Assembly (NCBI GenBank): GCA_039029195.1
Contig: JBCCGR010000002.1
Coordinates: 186,001 to 250,000, forward strand
DNA: 64,000 bases
DNA from: JBCCGR01 sp039029195
GTDB lineage: Bacteria; Pseudomonadota; Alphaproteobacteria; Rhizobiales; Rhizobiaceae
Direction of reading: 5' to 3'
Part shown: in pieces, positions 18,263 through 26,261 of the stretch
Numbering within the stretch: the first letter of the stretch is position 1
Layout of the letters: each line of letters opens with the position of its first letter
The notes under the pieces: model-generated
What the model was told of the DNA's origin: nothing
What the model saw: only the letters and a program-made list of their open reading frames with translations
Databases searched by the model: none
Position numbers and translations under genes: made by a program

Positions 18263-19245
18263 GTGACGGCGGTGGTTTCTTCAGCCGCCTCTTCGCTTGA
18301 TGCTGTCTCCGAACCCTGTGCATCGCCGTCTTTCGGATCACCAGCATTATCTGATGGTTCAGCGTCCAGCGGACGATCCAGCAGGCGGGAATCGGGAAGT
18401 TGGTCGGTCAGAATGCCAACAAGCCGGGCAATTGTTTCTTTCAGCTCCAGTCGCGACACCACCATATCGATCATGCCGTGCTCCGCCAGATATTCAGAGC
18501 GCTGGAAGCCCTCCGGCAGTTTTTCCCGAATGGTCTGCTCGATCACCCTTTGACCGGCAAATCCGATCAGGGCGCCGGGTTCTGCAATGTGGATGTCGCC
18601 GAGCATTGCGTAGGAAGCTGTGACGCCACCCGTCGTCGGGTTGGTCAATACCACAATGTATGGAATGCCAGCATCTTTGAGCTTCTGGACAGCGACCGTC
18701 GTGCGGGCGAGCTGCATCAGTGAAAGAATGCCTTCCTGCATGCGCGCACCGCCTGAGGCGGAGAACAGGATCACCGGCAGCTTGCGCTCCACGGCCGTTT
18801 CCATAGCCTCGATAATGGCTTCGCCTGCGGCCATCCCCAGGCTGCCACCCATAAAGGAAAAGTCCTGCAGAATCGCCATCATTGGAATGCCGTCGCACTT
18901 TCCAGTGGCAGCCAGAATGGCATCTTCCATCTGCGTTTTAGCTTTGTTGTCTTTCAGACGATCTGTGTAGCGGCGCTCATCCCGGAATTTGAGCGGATCA
19001 ACCGGCGCGGTTGGTGGTTCGAGTTCTTCGAAAGCGCCATCGTCGAAAAAGCGCTGCAGGCGTTCGCGACCCGGAATGCGCATATGGTGACCTGACACCG
19101 GCACCACATACTGGTTCTGCTCCAGGTCCTTGTGAAAGACCATCTCGCCGGATTCAGGATCCTTGATCCACAAATTTTCCGGCATATCCCGGCGGGACAA
19201 CAGGCTGGAAAATTTTGGACGGACGTAATTGGTGATCCAGTTCAT
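18259..19245 (-). CDS. accD: Acetyl-CoA carboxylase carboxyltransferase subunit beta, zinc-ribbon cysteines lost
   Basis: A 328-residue carboxyltransferase beta subunit, pairing with AccA to make malonyl-CoA for fatty-acid synthesis. The crotonase-like core is intact (GGSLGMAAGEA, FSASGGARMQEGILSLMQ, TNPTTGGVTASYAMLGD, IGFAGQRVIEQT). The N-terminal region aligns with the E. coli zinc ribbon, but all four ligand positions differ: LWIKDPESGE has Asp and Ser where Cys is expected, and VVPVSGHHMR has Val and Ser. A polar, acidic tail of about 40 residues ends the protein. It lies 68 bases after trpA and overlaps folC by ATGA. Confidence 0.96.
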   Translation of the reverse strand: MNWITNYVRPKFSSLLSRRDMPENLWIKDPESGEMVFHKDLEQNQYVVPVSGHHMRIPGRERLQRFFDDGAFEELEPPTAPVDPLKFRDERRYTDRLKDNKAKTQMEDAILAATGKCDGIPMMAILQDFSFMGGSLGMAAGEAIIEAMETAVERKLPVILFSASGGARMQEGILSLMQLARTTVAVQKLKDAGIPYIVVLTNPTTGGVTASYAMLGDIHIAEPGALIGFAGQRVIEQTIREKLPEGFQRSEYLAEHGMIDMVVSRLELKETIARLVGILTDQLPDSRLLDRPLDAEPSDNAGDPKDGDAQGSETASSEEAAEETTAVT

Positions 19246-19313
19246 GCGGTCTTCCTGACAGCGTTTCTGTGTTTCGCCGGTTTCACGGCAGATTGTGGCT
19301 CGGTTATGGCGTC

Positions 19314-20144
19314 TCAGGCAGCCTTTGCAGCGCGAACACCAGCGGCCAGACTGCTTACAAGCGAGGTCACGGCACCGACAGTTTTATCGGTTGCCCGGCC
19401 ATCGGCGTCGAGCGAATCCTTTACAGCGTTCACCAGTGCAGTGCCAACCACAACACCGTCGGCTGCACGACCGATTGCGGTTGCCTGTTCCGGCGTGCGC
19501 ACGCCAAACCCGACGCAAATCGGAAGGTCCGTCTTGGTGCGGATATGCTCAATGGAGGCAGCAACGGCATTCGGATCGGGCGCTGCCGCACCCGTGATGC
19601 CTGTGATGGAGACGTAGTAGAGAAAGCCGGACGTGTTGTTCAACACGGCCGGAAGGCGGGCTTCGTCTGTGGTTGGCGTTGCCAGCCGGATGAAGTTTAG
19701 CCCCTTGTTTAGTGCGGGAATGCAGAGCTCCTCGTCGGTTTCCGGTGGCAGATCGACGATGATCAAACCGTCAACACCAGCCGCTTTGGCATCATCGAGG
19801 AACATTTCGGAACCATAAATGTAGATCGGATTGTAATAGCCCATCAAAATGATCGGCGTTTCCTGATCGTCCTGCCGAAATTCCCGCACCATATCCAGCG
19901 TGCGACCCAGCGTCATCCCGGATTCAAGTGCTCGCAGACCGGCGGCTTGAATGGCTGGTCCATCGGCCATGGGATCAGAGAACGGCATTCCGAGTTCAAC
20001 AACATCAGCACCTGCATCCGGCAGCGATTTCAAAATGCTGAGCGCCACATCATAGTCGGGATCGCCAGCCGTTATGAAGGTCACGAGACCTGGTCGGCCT
20101 TCCTCGCGAAGTGCCGCAAAGCGGGCATCAATTCTTGTGGTCAT
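19314..20144 (-). CDS. trpA: Tryptophan synthase alpha chain
   Basis: A 276-residue TIM barrel that cleaves indole-3-glycerol phosphate. The catalytic Glu is in DVVELGMPFSDPMADGP (about residues 46-62) and the second acid in DGLIIVDLPPETDE. The phosphate-binding loop is VGFGVRTPEQA. It passes indole to TrpB through the complex tunnel. It follows trpB by 14 bases on the minus strand and precedes accD, the usual rhizobial order. Confidence 0.97.
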   Translation of the reverse strand: MTTRIDARFAALREEGRPGLVTFITAGDPDYDVALSILKSLPDAGADVVELGMPFSDPMADGPAIQAAGLRALESGMTLGRTLDMVREFRQDDQETPIILMGYYNPIYIYGSEMFLDDAKAAGVDGLIIVDLPPETDEELCIPALNKGLNFIRLATPTTDEARLPAVLNNTSGFLYYVSITGITGAAAPDPNAVAASIEHIRTKTDLPICVGFGVRTPEQATAIGRAADGVVVGTALVNAVKDSLDADGRATDKTVGAVTSLVSSLAAGVRAAKAA

Positions 20145-20158
20145 GATTGTTCTTCTTC

Positions 20159-21376
20159 TTACAAATTGACGCCAAGCGCCTCACCCACGGTGAAGACATC
20201 TTTGTCGCCACGACCGCAAAGGTTCATCACGATGATCTGTTCTTTGCCCATGGTCGGAGCGCGTTTGATGACTTCTGCAAGCGCATGGCTTGGTTCAAGC
20301 GCAGGGATGATCCCTTCGAGTTTGCACAGAAGCTGGAACGCTTCGAGCGCTTCTTCATCAACAATCGGCACGTATTCAACACGGCCCGATTCCTTCAGCC
20401 AGGAATGTTCCGGCCCGATTCCCGGATAGTCGAGACCAGCCGAAATCGAGGCACCTTCCTCGATCTGACCATCACCATCCTGCAACAGATAAGTCCGATT
20501 GCCATGCAACACACCCGGACGCCCGGCGGTCAGCGAGGCGCAATGCTCATTGGTGTCGAGGCCCTTGCCACCAGCTTCCACACCAACGATTGCCACATCC
20601 TTGTCATCAAGGAACGGGTGGAAAAGACCAATGGCATTTGATCCACCACCCACAGCGGCCACCAGCATATCAGGCAACCGACCTTCGGCCTCCATCATCT
20701 GATCGCGCAGTTCCTTGCCGATCACGGATTGGAAATTGCGAACCAGTTCGGGATAGGGATGGGGTCCTGCAGCTGTGCCGATGAGGTAGTAGGTGTCATG
20801 CACATTGGTCACCCAATCGCGCAGCGCTTCATTCATGGCGTCCTTCAACGTGCCTGCACCCGAGGTGACCGGTATGACCTCCGCACCCAGCAGTTTCATG
20901 CGGAACACGTTGGGTGACTGCCGGTCGACATCCTTGGCGCCCATATAGACCACACACGGAAAACCGAAGCGTGCAGCAACCGTGGCTGACGCGACGCCGT
21001 GCTGCCCGGCACCGGTTTCCGCGATGATGCGGGTTTTGCCCATGCGCTTTGCAAGCAGGATCTGACCAATGCAATTGTTGATCTTGTGGCTGCCCGTATG
21101 GTTCAGCTCGTCTCGCTTGAAGTAGATTTTGGCCCCGCCCAGATGCGTGCTCAGGCGCTCCGCGAAATAGAGTGGGCTAGGGCGACCGGTATAGTGCTTG
21201 TTGAGATGATCAACTTCAGCCTGAAACTCAGCGTCGCCCTTCGCAACTTCATAGGCCTCCTGAAGTTCAAGAATGTTTGGCATCAGGGTTTCGGCGACAA
21301 AGCGGCCGCCAAAAATGCCAAACAACCCGTCTTCATCCGGTCCAGTTCGTAGCGAATTTGGTGATTGCACATTCAT
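20159..21376 (-). CDS. trpB: Tryptophan synthase beta chain
   Basis: A 405-residue PLP enzyme that condenses indole and serine. The PLP lysine is in ELNHTGSHKINNCIGQ (HTGSHKIN), with the phosphate-binding GGGSNAIG loop and GRGDKD near the C-terminus. The ATG at 21376 is chosen because GGAG lies 9 bases upstream and the protein then starts just before the conserved GIFGGRFVAETLMP. An ATG at 21418 has no ribosome-binding site. It lies between trpF and trpA. Confidence 0.97.
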   Translation of the reverse strand: MNVQSPNSLRTGPDEDGLFGIFGGRFVAETLMPNILELQEAYEVAKGDAEFQAEVDHLNKHYTGRPSPLYFAERLSTHLGGAKIYFKRDELNHTGSHKINNCIGQILLAKRMGKTRIIAETGAGQHGVASATVAARFGFPCVVYMGAKDVDRQSPNVFRMKLLGAEVIPVTSGAGTLKDAMNEALRDWVTNVHDTYYLIGTAAGPHPYPELVRNFQSVIGKELRDQMMEAEGRLPDMLVAAVGGGSNAIGLFHPFLDDKDVAIVGVEAGGKGLDTNEHCASLTAGRPGVLHGNRTYLLQDGDGQIEEGASISAGLDYPGIGPEHSWLKESGRVEYVPIVDEEALEAFQLLCKLEGIIPALEPSHALAEVIKRAPTMGKEQIIVMNLCGRGDKDVFTVGEALGVNL

Positions 21377-21433
21377 TGCAATGGTCTCCACACCGCTCCT
21401 GTGCGGCCTGTCGTTCATGGAAATTGTTTGGAC

Positions 21434-22093
21434 CTACGCCTGCGTTTCTGCAAGACGATTCAGCAGTTCCGCGATCATTTTGCTGTCTTTCTCGCCGGGA
21501 GCTCGCTCAACTCCGCTGGAGATATCAAGGCCAATTGCAGAGTTAGTGGTCTTTCCGACAAGGTTTGCTGCCTGCGCCACATTTTCGATGTCGATCCCAC
21601 CTGACAGAAGAAACGGCAAACCGGGGTTGGCGTCTTCCACCAGCGCCCAGTCGAAACTAACCCCATTGCCGCCCGGAAGTTCAGATCCCTTGGGTGGTTT
21701 TGCATCCAGCAACAAGAGATCGGCGGCATCGCGATAGTCACGAGCCCGCGCCACATCGTCGGCCTCTTTAATTGCGAGCGCTTTCATCACAACCACGCCA
21801 TAACGCGCTTTCACCGCGCGAACCCGGTCGGGCGCCTCTTTGCCATGAAGCTGCATGATGTCCGGCCTAAGGTGATGATTGATGTCATCGAGGAGTTGGT
21901 CGTCAGCATCAACCGTCACGGCAACGACCTTGATGTTCGAAGCTTGCGGACGGAGCGACCCGGCTTGCTCGGGTGAAACGTAACGCGGGCTTTTCTCGAA
22001 AAAGATGAAACCAACATAGTCCGCACCGCCCACGGTGACCGAGGCGATGGTTTCCGGCGTCTTCAAACCGCAAATTTTGATTGGAACGCTCAT
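21434..22093 (-). CDS. trpF: Phosphoribosylanthranilate isomerase
   Basis: A 219-residue TIM barrel catalysing the Amadori rearrangement in tryptophan synthesis. The catalytic Cys is in IKICGLKTPE (near residue 8). The strand ADYVGFIFFEKSPRYV and the phosphate loops LSGGIDIENV and GLDISSGVE are in place. I chose the ATG at 22093 (MSVPIKICG), as upstream starts would overlap the peptidase gene and add non-conserved sequence. It is the first trp gene of the minus-strand run; other trp genes are not in this window. Confidence 0.95.
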   Translation of the reverse strand: MSVPIKICGLKTPETIASVTVGGADYVGFIFFEKSPRYVSPEQAGSLRPQASNIKVVAVTVDADDQLLDDINHHLRPDIMQLHGKEAPDRVRAVKARYGVVVMKALAIKEADDVARARDYRDAADLLLLDAKPPKGSELPGGNGVSFDWALVEDANPGLPFLLSGGIDIENVAQAANLVGKTTNSAIGLDISSGVERAPGEKDSKMIAELLNRLAETQA

Positions 22094-22142
22094 GCGCGTC
22101 GCGTGCCAGAATTTGAACGCCAAGTCCAACGATTTGGATGAT

Positions 22143-22931
22143 CTAGCTCTGCACGCCACCCACCGCGTGAAGCAGCGCCCCATTTGTGCGCAACCATGCT
22201 TTGGACGTCTCCATATGCGGGCAGATTGATTTCACATGCGCCCAGAAGCGTGGGGAGTGGTTCATCTCTCTCAGGTGGGAAACCTCATGGGCGGCGAGAT
22301 AATCAAGCACGTCAGGTGGCGCCAGAATGATGCGCCAGGAGTACGAAAGCCGTCTCGATGAGGAGCAGGAGCCCCAGCGGCTTGTGGTGTCCCGGATGGA
22401 AATTCCGGCTATCTTGACGCCAAGTGTTTTGGCGTGGATGTGAGACCGCTCCGTCAGTGCCGCCCTCGCTTCCTTCTTGAAAAAATCAGTCAGTCGACGC
22501 GCGACATGTTCGGGCTGCCCGGGAACAATGAGACTGTGCTGATTGTCGACCATTTGATGTTTCACGATGCCGCGCATCTGACCAGATGTGCAAATCAGGT
22601 GTTCGACACCTCGAAACGGAACAAGCGCTCCTTCCTCAAGTTGGATCACATCGGGAAGGCGTGACAGACGCGCAGCAGCCCAGGCCTTGTTGCGGTTCAG
22701 AAACTCGCGAATGTCCCGCTCCGGGGTTCGCGGAGGAACGGTGAGTTTCAGCCCTGCGGAGCCAGGCATCAGGCGCAATGTGAGCCGTTTGGTACGCGGG
22801 TTTTCGACCACCGCCACCGGCCTTTTCTGGCCATCAATGTCGATGTCGACGCTTCTGGTGGTGGGTCGTGGGGGCTTTGTCGCGCCGGATTTTTTGGTGG
22901 GAAGCTGAAACCAGGAAAAGCTCATGCGCAC
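22143..22931 (-). CDS. YgjP/WLM-like zinc metallopeptidase (DUF45)
   Basis: A 262-residue protein of the YgjP-like metallopeptidase family. The zinc motif is AAHEVSHLREMNHSPRFW (HExxH with a downstream His), at about residues 215-232. SCSSSRRLSYSWRIILAPPDVLDYL ahead of it is typical, written here in part only: RWGSCSSSRRLSYSW is the recognisable segment. The N-terminal third is basic and less conserved. It lies 49 bases upstream of trpF on the same strand. The physiological substrate is unknown. Confidence 0.85.
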   Translation of the reverse strand: MRMSFSWFQLPTKKSGATKPPRPTTRSVDIDIDGQKRPVAVVENPRTKRLTLRLMPGSAGLKLTVPPRTPERDIREFLNRNKAWAAARLSRLPDVIQLEEGALVPFRGVEHLICTSGQMRGIVKHQMVDNQHSLIVPGQPEHVARRLTDFFKKEARAALTERSHIHAKTLGVKIAGISIRDTTSRWGSCSSSRRLSYSWRIILAPPDVLDYLAAHEVSHLREMNHSPRFWAHVKSICPHMETSKAWLRTNGALLHAVGGVQS

Positions 22932-22964
22932 CGTTTAGCTGATTCTGAACCGGATCAAAAAGAA

Positions 22965-22983
22965 GGGGCCCGAAACGGGCCCC
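22965..22983 (-). terminator. Intrinsic terminator of the DUF2852 gene
   Basis: A perfect 8-base stem (GGGGCCCG/CGGGCCCC) with a 3-base loop lies 36 bases past the DUF2852 stop. Read on the minus strand it is followed by TTCTTTTT, a typical rho-independent terminator. Confidence 0.85.
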
Positions 22984-23019
22984 TGAAAGTTGAATTTCTG
23001 GAGATCAGTGTCTTGAAGA

Positions 23020-23517
23020 TCAGACGCCGGGAATGGACTTTCCACCACCCGATTTCTTCTTCGACTTGGCCGGTTTTTCCTCAGCCACGTCGGTCACATC
23101 CTTGGCCGAAGTGTGGCTGTTCATGAACCGATCGAACTCTTCCTTGTCCTTTGCCCGGCGCAGTTCGCGGGAATATTCCTCAAACTCGCGGCGCATTTCT
23201 TCAAGTTTCCGGCGCTCCTCGTCGAGGCGAATGAGCTCAGCTTCACGCCATTCGTCGAATGCAACATTGCCAGAGCCTGAAAAGCCACGCGACGGGCGAT
23301 GATGGGAGCGGCGCGAACAGCCCCATGCACCGGAGCGCATTTTTTCGCCTGCTTTGTCGGTTGCCACATTCACTTCGGACTTCAACTCATCAAGCCGGTC
23401 GCCCCAGATAATGTAGGCGATCATAGCGAGCCCCAACGGCCACCAGATCACGAAACCGATAATCATCATGGCGATGGTAACGGGCGTCCAGGCTGGTCGA
23501 ATGAGTGTATTGGTCAT
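23020..23517 (-). CDS. DUF2852 membrane protein
   Basis: A 165-residue protein with one strong hydrophobic segment near the N-terminus (about residues 10-35, rich in Ile and Trp). A charged, probably coiled-coil region follows (about 80-135, dense in Arg, Glu and Lys), and the tail is Lys/Gly-rich. The pattern matches DUF2852, which is found almost only in alphaproteobacteria and has no known function. The ATG at 23517 has GAGGGA about 8 bases upstream; an ATG at 23550 lacks this. It is monocistronic, with its own terminator. Confidence 0.8.
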   Translation of the reverse strand: MTNTLIRPAWTPVTIAMMIIGFVIWWPLGLAMIAYIIWGDRLDELKSEVNVATDKAGEKMRSGAWGCSRRSHHRPSRGFSGSGNVAFDEWREAELIRLDEERRKLEEMRREFEEYSRELRRAKDKEEFDRFMNSHTSAKDVTDVAEEKPAKSKKKSGGGKSIPGV

Positions 23518-23640
23518 ACGGGGGTCCCTCTGCTGTGGTTGTGTCATCACATCGCGGTGAATACCGCTTGCTCAAGAGGTAGGGGTGAACCGGCGCATTT
23601 CAAGCGTCCGGCCATGTGAAATAATGTTAAGACTATGAAA

Positions 23641-23685
23641 ATATTGAATAATTTCAATATGAACGCGCGAACGGCACGCGCGTTC
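23641..23685. repeat. Two adjacent perfect inverted repeats
   Basis: 23641-23660 is a perfect 8-base inverted repeat with a TAAT centre (ATATTGAA/TTCAATAT). It abuts 23661-23685, a perfect 9-base inverted repeat (GAACGCGCG/CGCGCGTTC, loop of 7). They lie 22 bases past the DUF1330 stop on the minus strand. The GC-rich hairpin may terminate the pyrF unit. The AT-rich one follows it and could be an operator for the DUF2852 promoter. Confidence 0.6.
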
Positions 23686-23706
23686 CCGTCATGATTTCAG
23701 CACAAT

Positions 23707-24000
23707 TCAGCCGTCGAAGCCCTCAATAATGATCAATTCGCCTTCTGAGATTGACTGCCGGATTGCACGCGCCGCTGAATAGGCTTCTGAGTTGTAGCAA
23801 TCAATTGCGGCCTGAATGGAGGGGAATTCAATGACCACATTGCGCGACCGGGCGTCGCCTTCGCCGTCACGCACAGTGCCACCACGCACCAGAAACTTCG
23901 CACCAAACTCTTGATAGGCTGGTGTGGCGGTTGAGATGTAATCCTTGTACCGCTCCGGATCGCTCACATCGATGCGTCCAATCCAATAGCCTTTGGTCAT
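23707..24000 (-). CDS. DUF1330 domain protein
   Basis: A 97-residue ferredoxin-like alpha/beta protein. GYWIGRIDVSDPERYKDYI at the start and the later VVIEFPSIQAAIDCYNSEAY are characteristic of DUF1330. Its function is unknown, though members resemble small stress-related or monooxygenase-like proteins. The ATG at 24000 is placed 8-10 bases after AAGGAA; the ATG at 24006 is too close to that site. It lies 37 bases after pyrF on the same strand and is probably co-transcribed with it. Confidence 0.88.
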   Translation of the reverse strand: MTKGYWIGRIDVSDPERYKDYISTATPAYQEFGAKFLVRGGTVRDGEGDARSRNVVIEFPSIQAAIDCYNSEAYSAARAIRQSISEGELIIIEGFDG

Positions 24001-24037
24001 GCTCATTTCCTTCGTTGATCTGTTTTTGATCGACAGC

Positions 24038-24736
24038 CTAGCTGATTGAAGCGACGATGTCCTCAGCAGCCTGTCTCGGATCCGCAGCTTGTACAATGGG
24101 TCGACCAATCACAACATGCGAAGCCCCTGCGGCGATTGCCCGTTCAGGGGTCATGACGCGTTTCTGGTCGCCTGCATCACTGCCGCCAGGCCGTATTCCT
24201 GGCGTTACCAGCGCCATACCATTGCCGATGGCACTGCGAATGATCTCGGCTTCCTGGGCTGAGGCAACGAGCCCGCCCATACCCGCATCTTGGGCCTGTC
24301 TTGCCCGCTTCACGACAAGATCTCGCGCTGAACCCGCATAACCCGCGTCCGCGAGATCATCGTCGTCCATCGAGGTGAGAACTGTCACGCCGAGCAGACA
24401 AAGACCTGAACCCTCTGCAGCCTTCACCGCAGCCGCCATCGCCTTCGGATAGGCATGGATGGTCAGCATGGTGACGCCCATGCGGATGATGTTCTCCACT
24501 GCCTTTTCGATCGTGTTGTCGATGTCGAGCAGTTTCATGTCGAGGAATACGTGATAACCGCCTGCAACAAGATCGCGCACGATCTGAAACCCACCGTCAA
24601 AGGCAAGCTGATATCCAACCTTGTAGAAGGTGACGGAATCCCCAAGCCGCTCCACTAGCTCAAGCGCTTCAGGAACCGTCGGAACATCAAGCGCCGTTAT
24701 CACCCGGTCTCTGGGCGTTCTGGGTTCAATCATCAT
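24038..24736 (-). CDS. pyrF: Orotidine 5'-phosphate decarboxylase
   Basis: A 232-residue TIM barrel that makes UMP from OMP. ALDVPTVPEAL near the N-terminus, the catalytic DMKLLDIDNTI (Lys/Asp tetrad) and VTPGIRPGGSDAGDQKR match group I enzymes. The start is the first of two adjacent ATG codons (24736 or 24733); a longer frame would run into the upstream reductase gene. It is flanked by an FMN reductase upstream and DUF1330 downstream, an arrangement common in Rhizobiales for the latter. Confidence 0.95.
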   Translation of the reverse strand: MMIEPRTPRDRVITALDVPTVPEALELVERLGDSVTFYKVGYQLAFDGGFQIVRDLVAGGYHVFLDMKLLDIDNTIEKAVENIIRMGVTMLTIHAYPKAMAAAVKAAEGSGLCLLGVTVLTSMDDDDLADAGYAGSARDLVVKRARQAQDAGMGGLVASAQEAEIIRSAIGNGMALVTPGIRPGGSDAGDQKRVMTPERAIAAGASHVVIGRPIVQAADPRQAAEDIVASIS

Positions 24737-24780
24737 TGCAGTCTCAACAGGTTTGGAAGATCGCCGAATCAGCGACGTGA

Positions 24781-25365
24781 TCAGCCCCGCGCATACCACG
24801 AAGCATGACGCAGGAGCGAGGCAACCATATTGCTCAACATGGATTTCGCGCGATCATTGGTGAGTTGATCAAGATCATCGAATGCGCTGCCTGCACTGCC
24901 AACGGCGACCTGTTCTGTAATTGCTGAAGCCCCGACACTGACCAGTATCTGCCTGACCTGTGCCAGACCGCGAATGCCACCCAGCGCGCCCGGAGAAGCC
25001 GAAGCAATTGCATAGGCACGGTTCTGATACGGCTTCACCGCTTCGCCATTGACGCTGATGGGACGGCTGATCCAGTCCATTGCGTTCTTCAACAGTGGTG
25101 CAAGTGAGCTGTTATATTCCGGGCTGACAATCACCACGCCATCGTGGGCAGCAATCATCTGGGCGAGTTTCACCGCATTCTCGGGCACGCCACTCGATTG
25201 CTCATCATCACCATTGTAAATCGGCAGCGGATAGTCGTCCAGTGAGATGCGGGTTGGCGCGCCGTTTTGCTGGTCGATCTCCCTGACTATGGCCGCCGCA
25301 AGGCGTGTGTTGACCGATCCAGACCGGCAGGAACCCGGAATAACAATTATCTTTTGTTGTGCCAT
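24781..25365 (-). CDS. NADPH-dependent FMN reductase
   Basis: A 194-residue flavodoxin-like reductase. IIVIPGSCRSGSVNTRLA is the FMN phosphate loop, and VIVSPEYNSSLAPLLKNAMDW is the family signature (SPEYN). Proteins of this group reduce quinones, chromate or azo dyes using NAD(P)H. The ATG at 25365 is chosen as it leads directly into the first strand. It is divergent from deoD, with a 113-base gap, and lies 44 bases upstream of pyrF on the same strand. Confidence 0.88.
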   Translation of the reverse strand: MAQQKIIVIPGSCRSGSVNTRLAAAIVREIDQQNGAPTRISLDDYPLPIYNGDDEQSSGVPENAVKLAQMIAAHDGVVIVSPEYNSSLAPLLKNAMDWISRPISVNGEAVKPYQNRAYAIASASPGALGGIRGLAQVRQILVSVGASAITEQVAVGSAGSAFDDLDQLTNDRAKSMLSNMVASLLRHASWYARG

Positions 25366-25478
25366 GTCACCCCACATTGCAGCACCGCATTCATCGCGGT
25401 TGCGTGTTGAATATGAATACTGTTCTTTTGTTCTGGAATAGAGTCGAGATCAACCATGCAGAAAGCGGATTTTCCCTT

Positions 25479-26195
25479 ATGACACCACACATTGAGGCTT
25501 CCTCCGGAGATTATGCCGAAACCATCCTGCTTCCGGGGGATCCGCTGCGGGCAAAATGGATCGCTGAGACATTTCTGGACGATGTGAAATGTGTGAACAG
25601 GGTGCGCAACTGTTTGGGGTTCACCGGCAGCTACAAAGGCGTGCCGATCAGCACGCAGGCAACCGGCATGGGCCAGCCGTCAACCGCCATCTATGTCCAC
25701 GAACTCCTCAACATGTTTGGTGCGAAGACGCTTGTGCGAGTGGGAACCTGCGGCGGGTTGAACACGGATGTGAAACTGCGTGATGTCATCATTGCCATGA
25801 CAGCCTGCACGGACAGTGGGATGAACCGCGCGCACTTTGCGCCGTTTGACTTCGCGCCATCCGCAGATTTCGGTCTTGTGAGAAAGGCTGTCGAGATCGC
25901 AGAGGAAAAGTCCATCCGTCATCACGTGGGACCGATTTTTTCAAGCGACGTTTTCTATTCACCTGATGGCATTGCCACCTATCAGACGTTGATGGATCAC
26001 GGCATTTTGGGCGTCGAGATGGAAACGAGCACGATATTCACGCTCGCTGCACGATTTGGCGCACGAGCGCTTTCCATCTGTTCCATGAGTGACTGCATCA
26101 TCACCGAAACCCAGATTAGTGCTGATGAGCGCCAGCAGACACTCACCCAGATGATTGAACTTGCGCTCGAAACCGTGGTGGCGGATGCGAGCTAG
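25479..26195 (+). CDS. deoD: Purine-nucleoside phosphorylase, DeoD type
   Basis: A 238-residue hexameric-type nucleoside phosphorylase. LLPGDPLRAKWIAETFL near the N-terminus binds phosphate, TGMGQPSTAIYVHELL and VRVGTCGGLN are core motifs, and GVEMETSTIFTLAARFG binds the ribose. SICSMSDCI is the usual catalytic Asp segment. The ATG at 25479 gives the standard family length. It cleaves purine (deoxy)nucleosides for salvage. It is convergent with the tandem paralogue pair. Confidence 0.95.
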   Translation: MTPHIEASSGDYAETILLPGDPLRAKWIAETFLDDVKCVNRVRNCLGFTGSYKGVPISTQATGMGQPSTAIYVHELLNMFGAKTLVRVGTCGGLNTDVKLRDVIIAMTACTDSGMNRAHFAPFDFAPSADFGLVRKAVEIAEEKSIRHHVGPIFSSDVFYSPDGIATYQTLMDHGILGVEMETSTIFTLAARFGARALSICSMSDCIITETQISADERQQTLTQMIELALETVVADAS

Positions 26196-26203
26196 AACCG
26201 CTC

Positions 26204-26244
26204 AAGCCTATGAACCCCGCGCCATTCCGCGGTGCCTTAGGCTT
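26204..26244. terminator. Inverted repeat between the convergent deoD and paralogue genes
   Basis: AAGCCTA (26204-26210) pairs with TAGGCTT (26238-26244), with an inner CCGCG/CGCGG arm. The stem sits in the middle of the 66-base convergent gap, so it could terminate both transcripts. No T-run is present on either strand. Confidence 0.4.
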
Positions 26245-26261
26245 GGAACGGCAATCACGCC

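Noticed and set aside
17852..18553. Open frame of 233 codons antisense to folC and accD
   Set aside because: Spans the coupled folC/accD junction; composition is that of a shadow frame.
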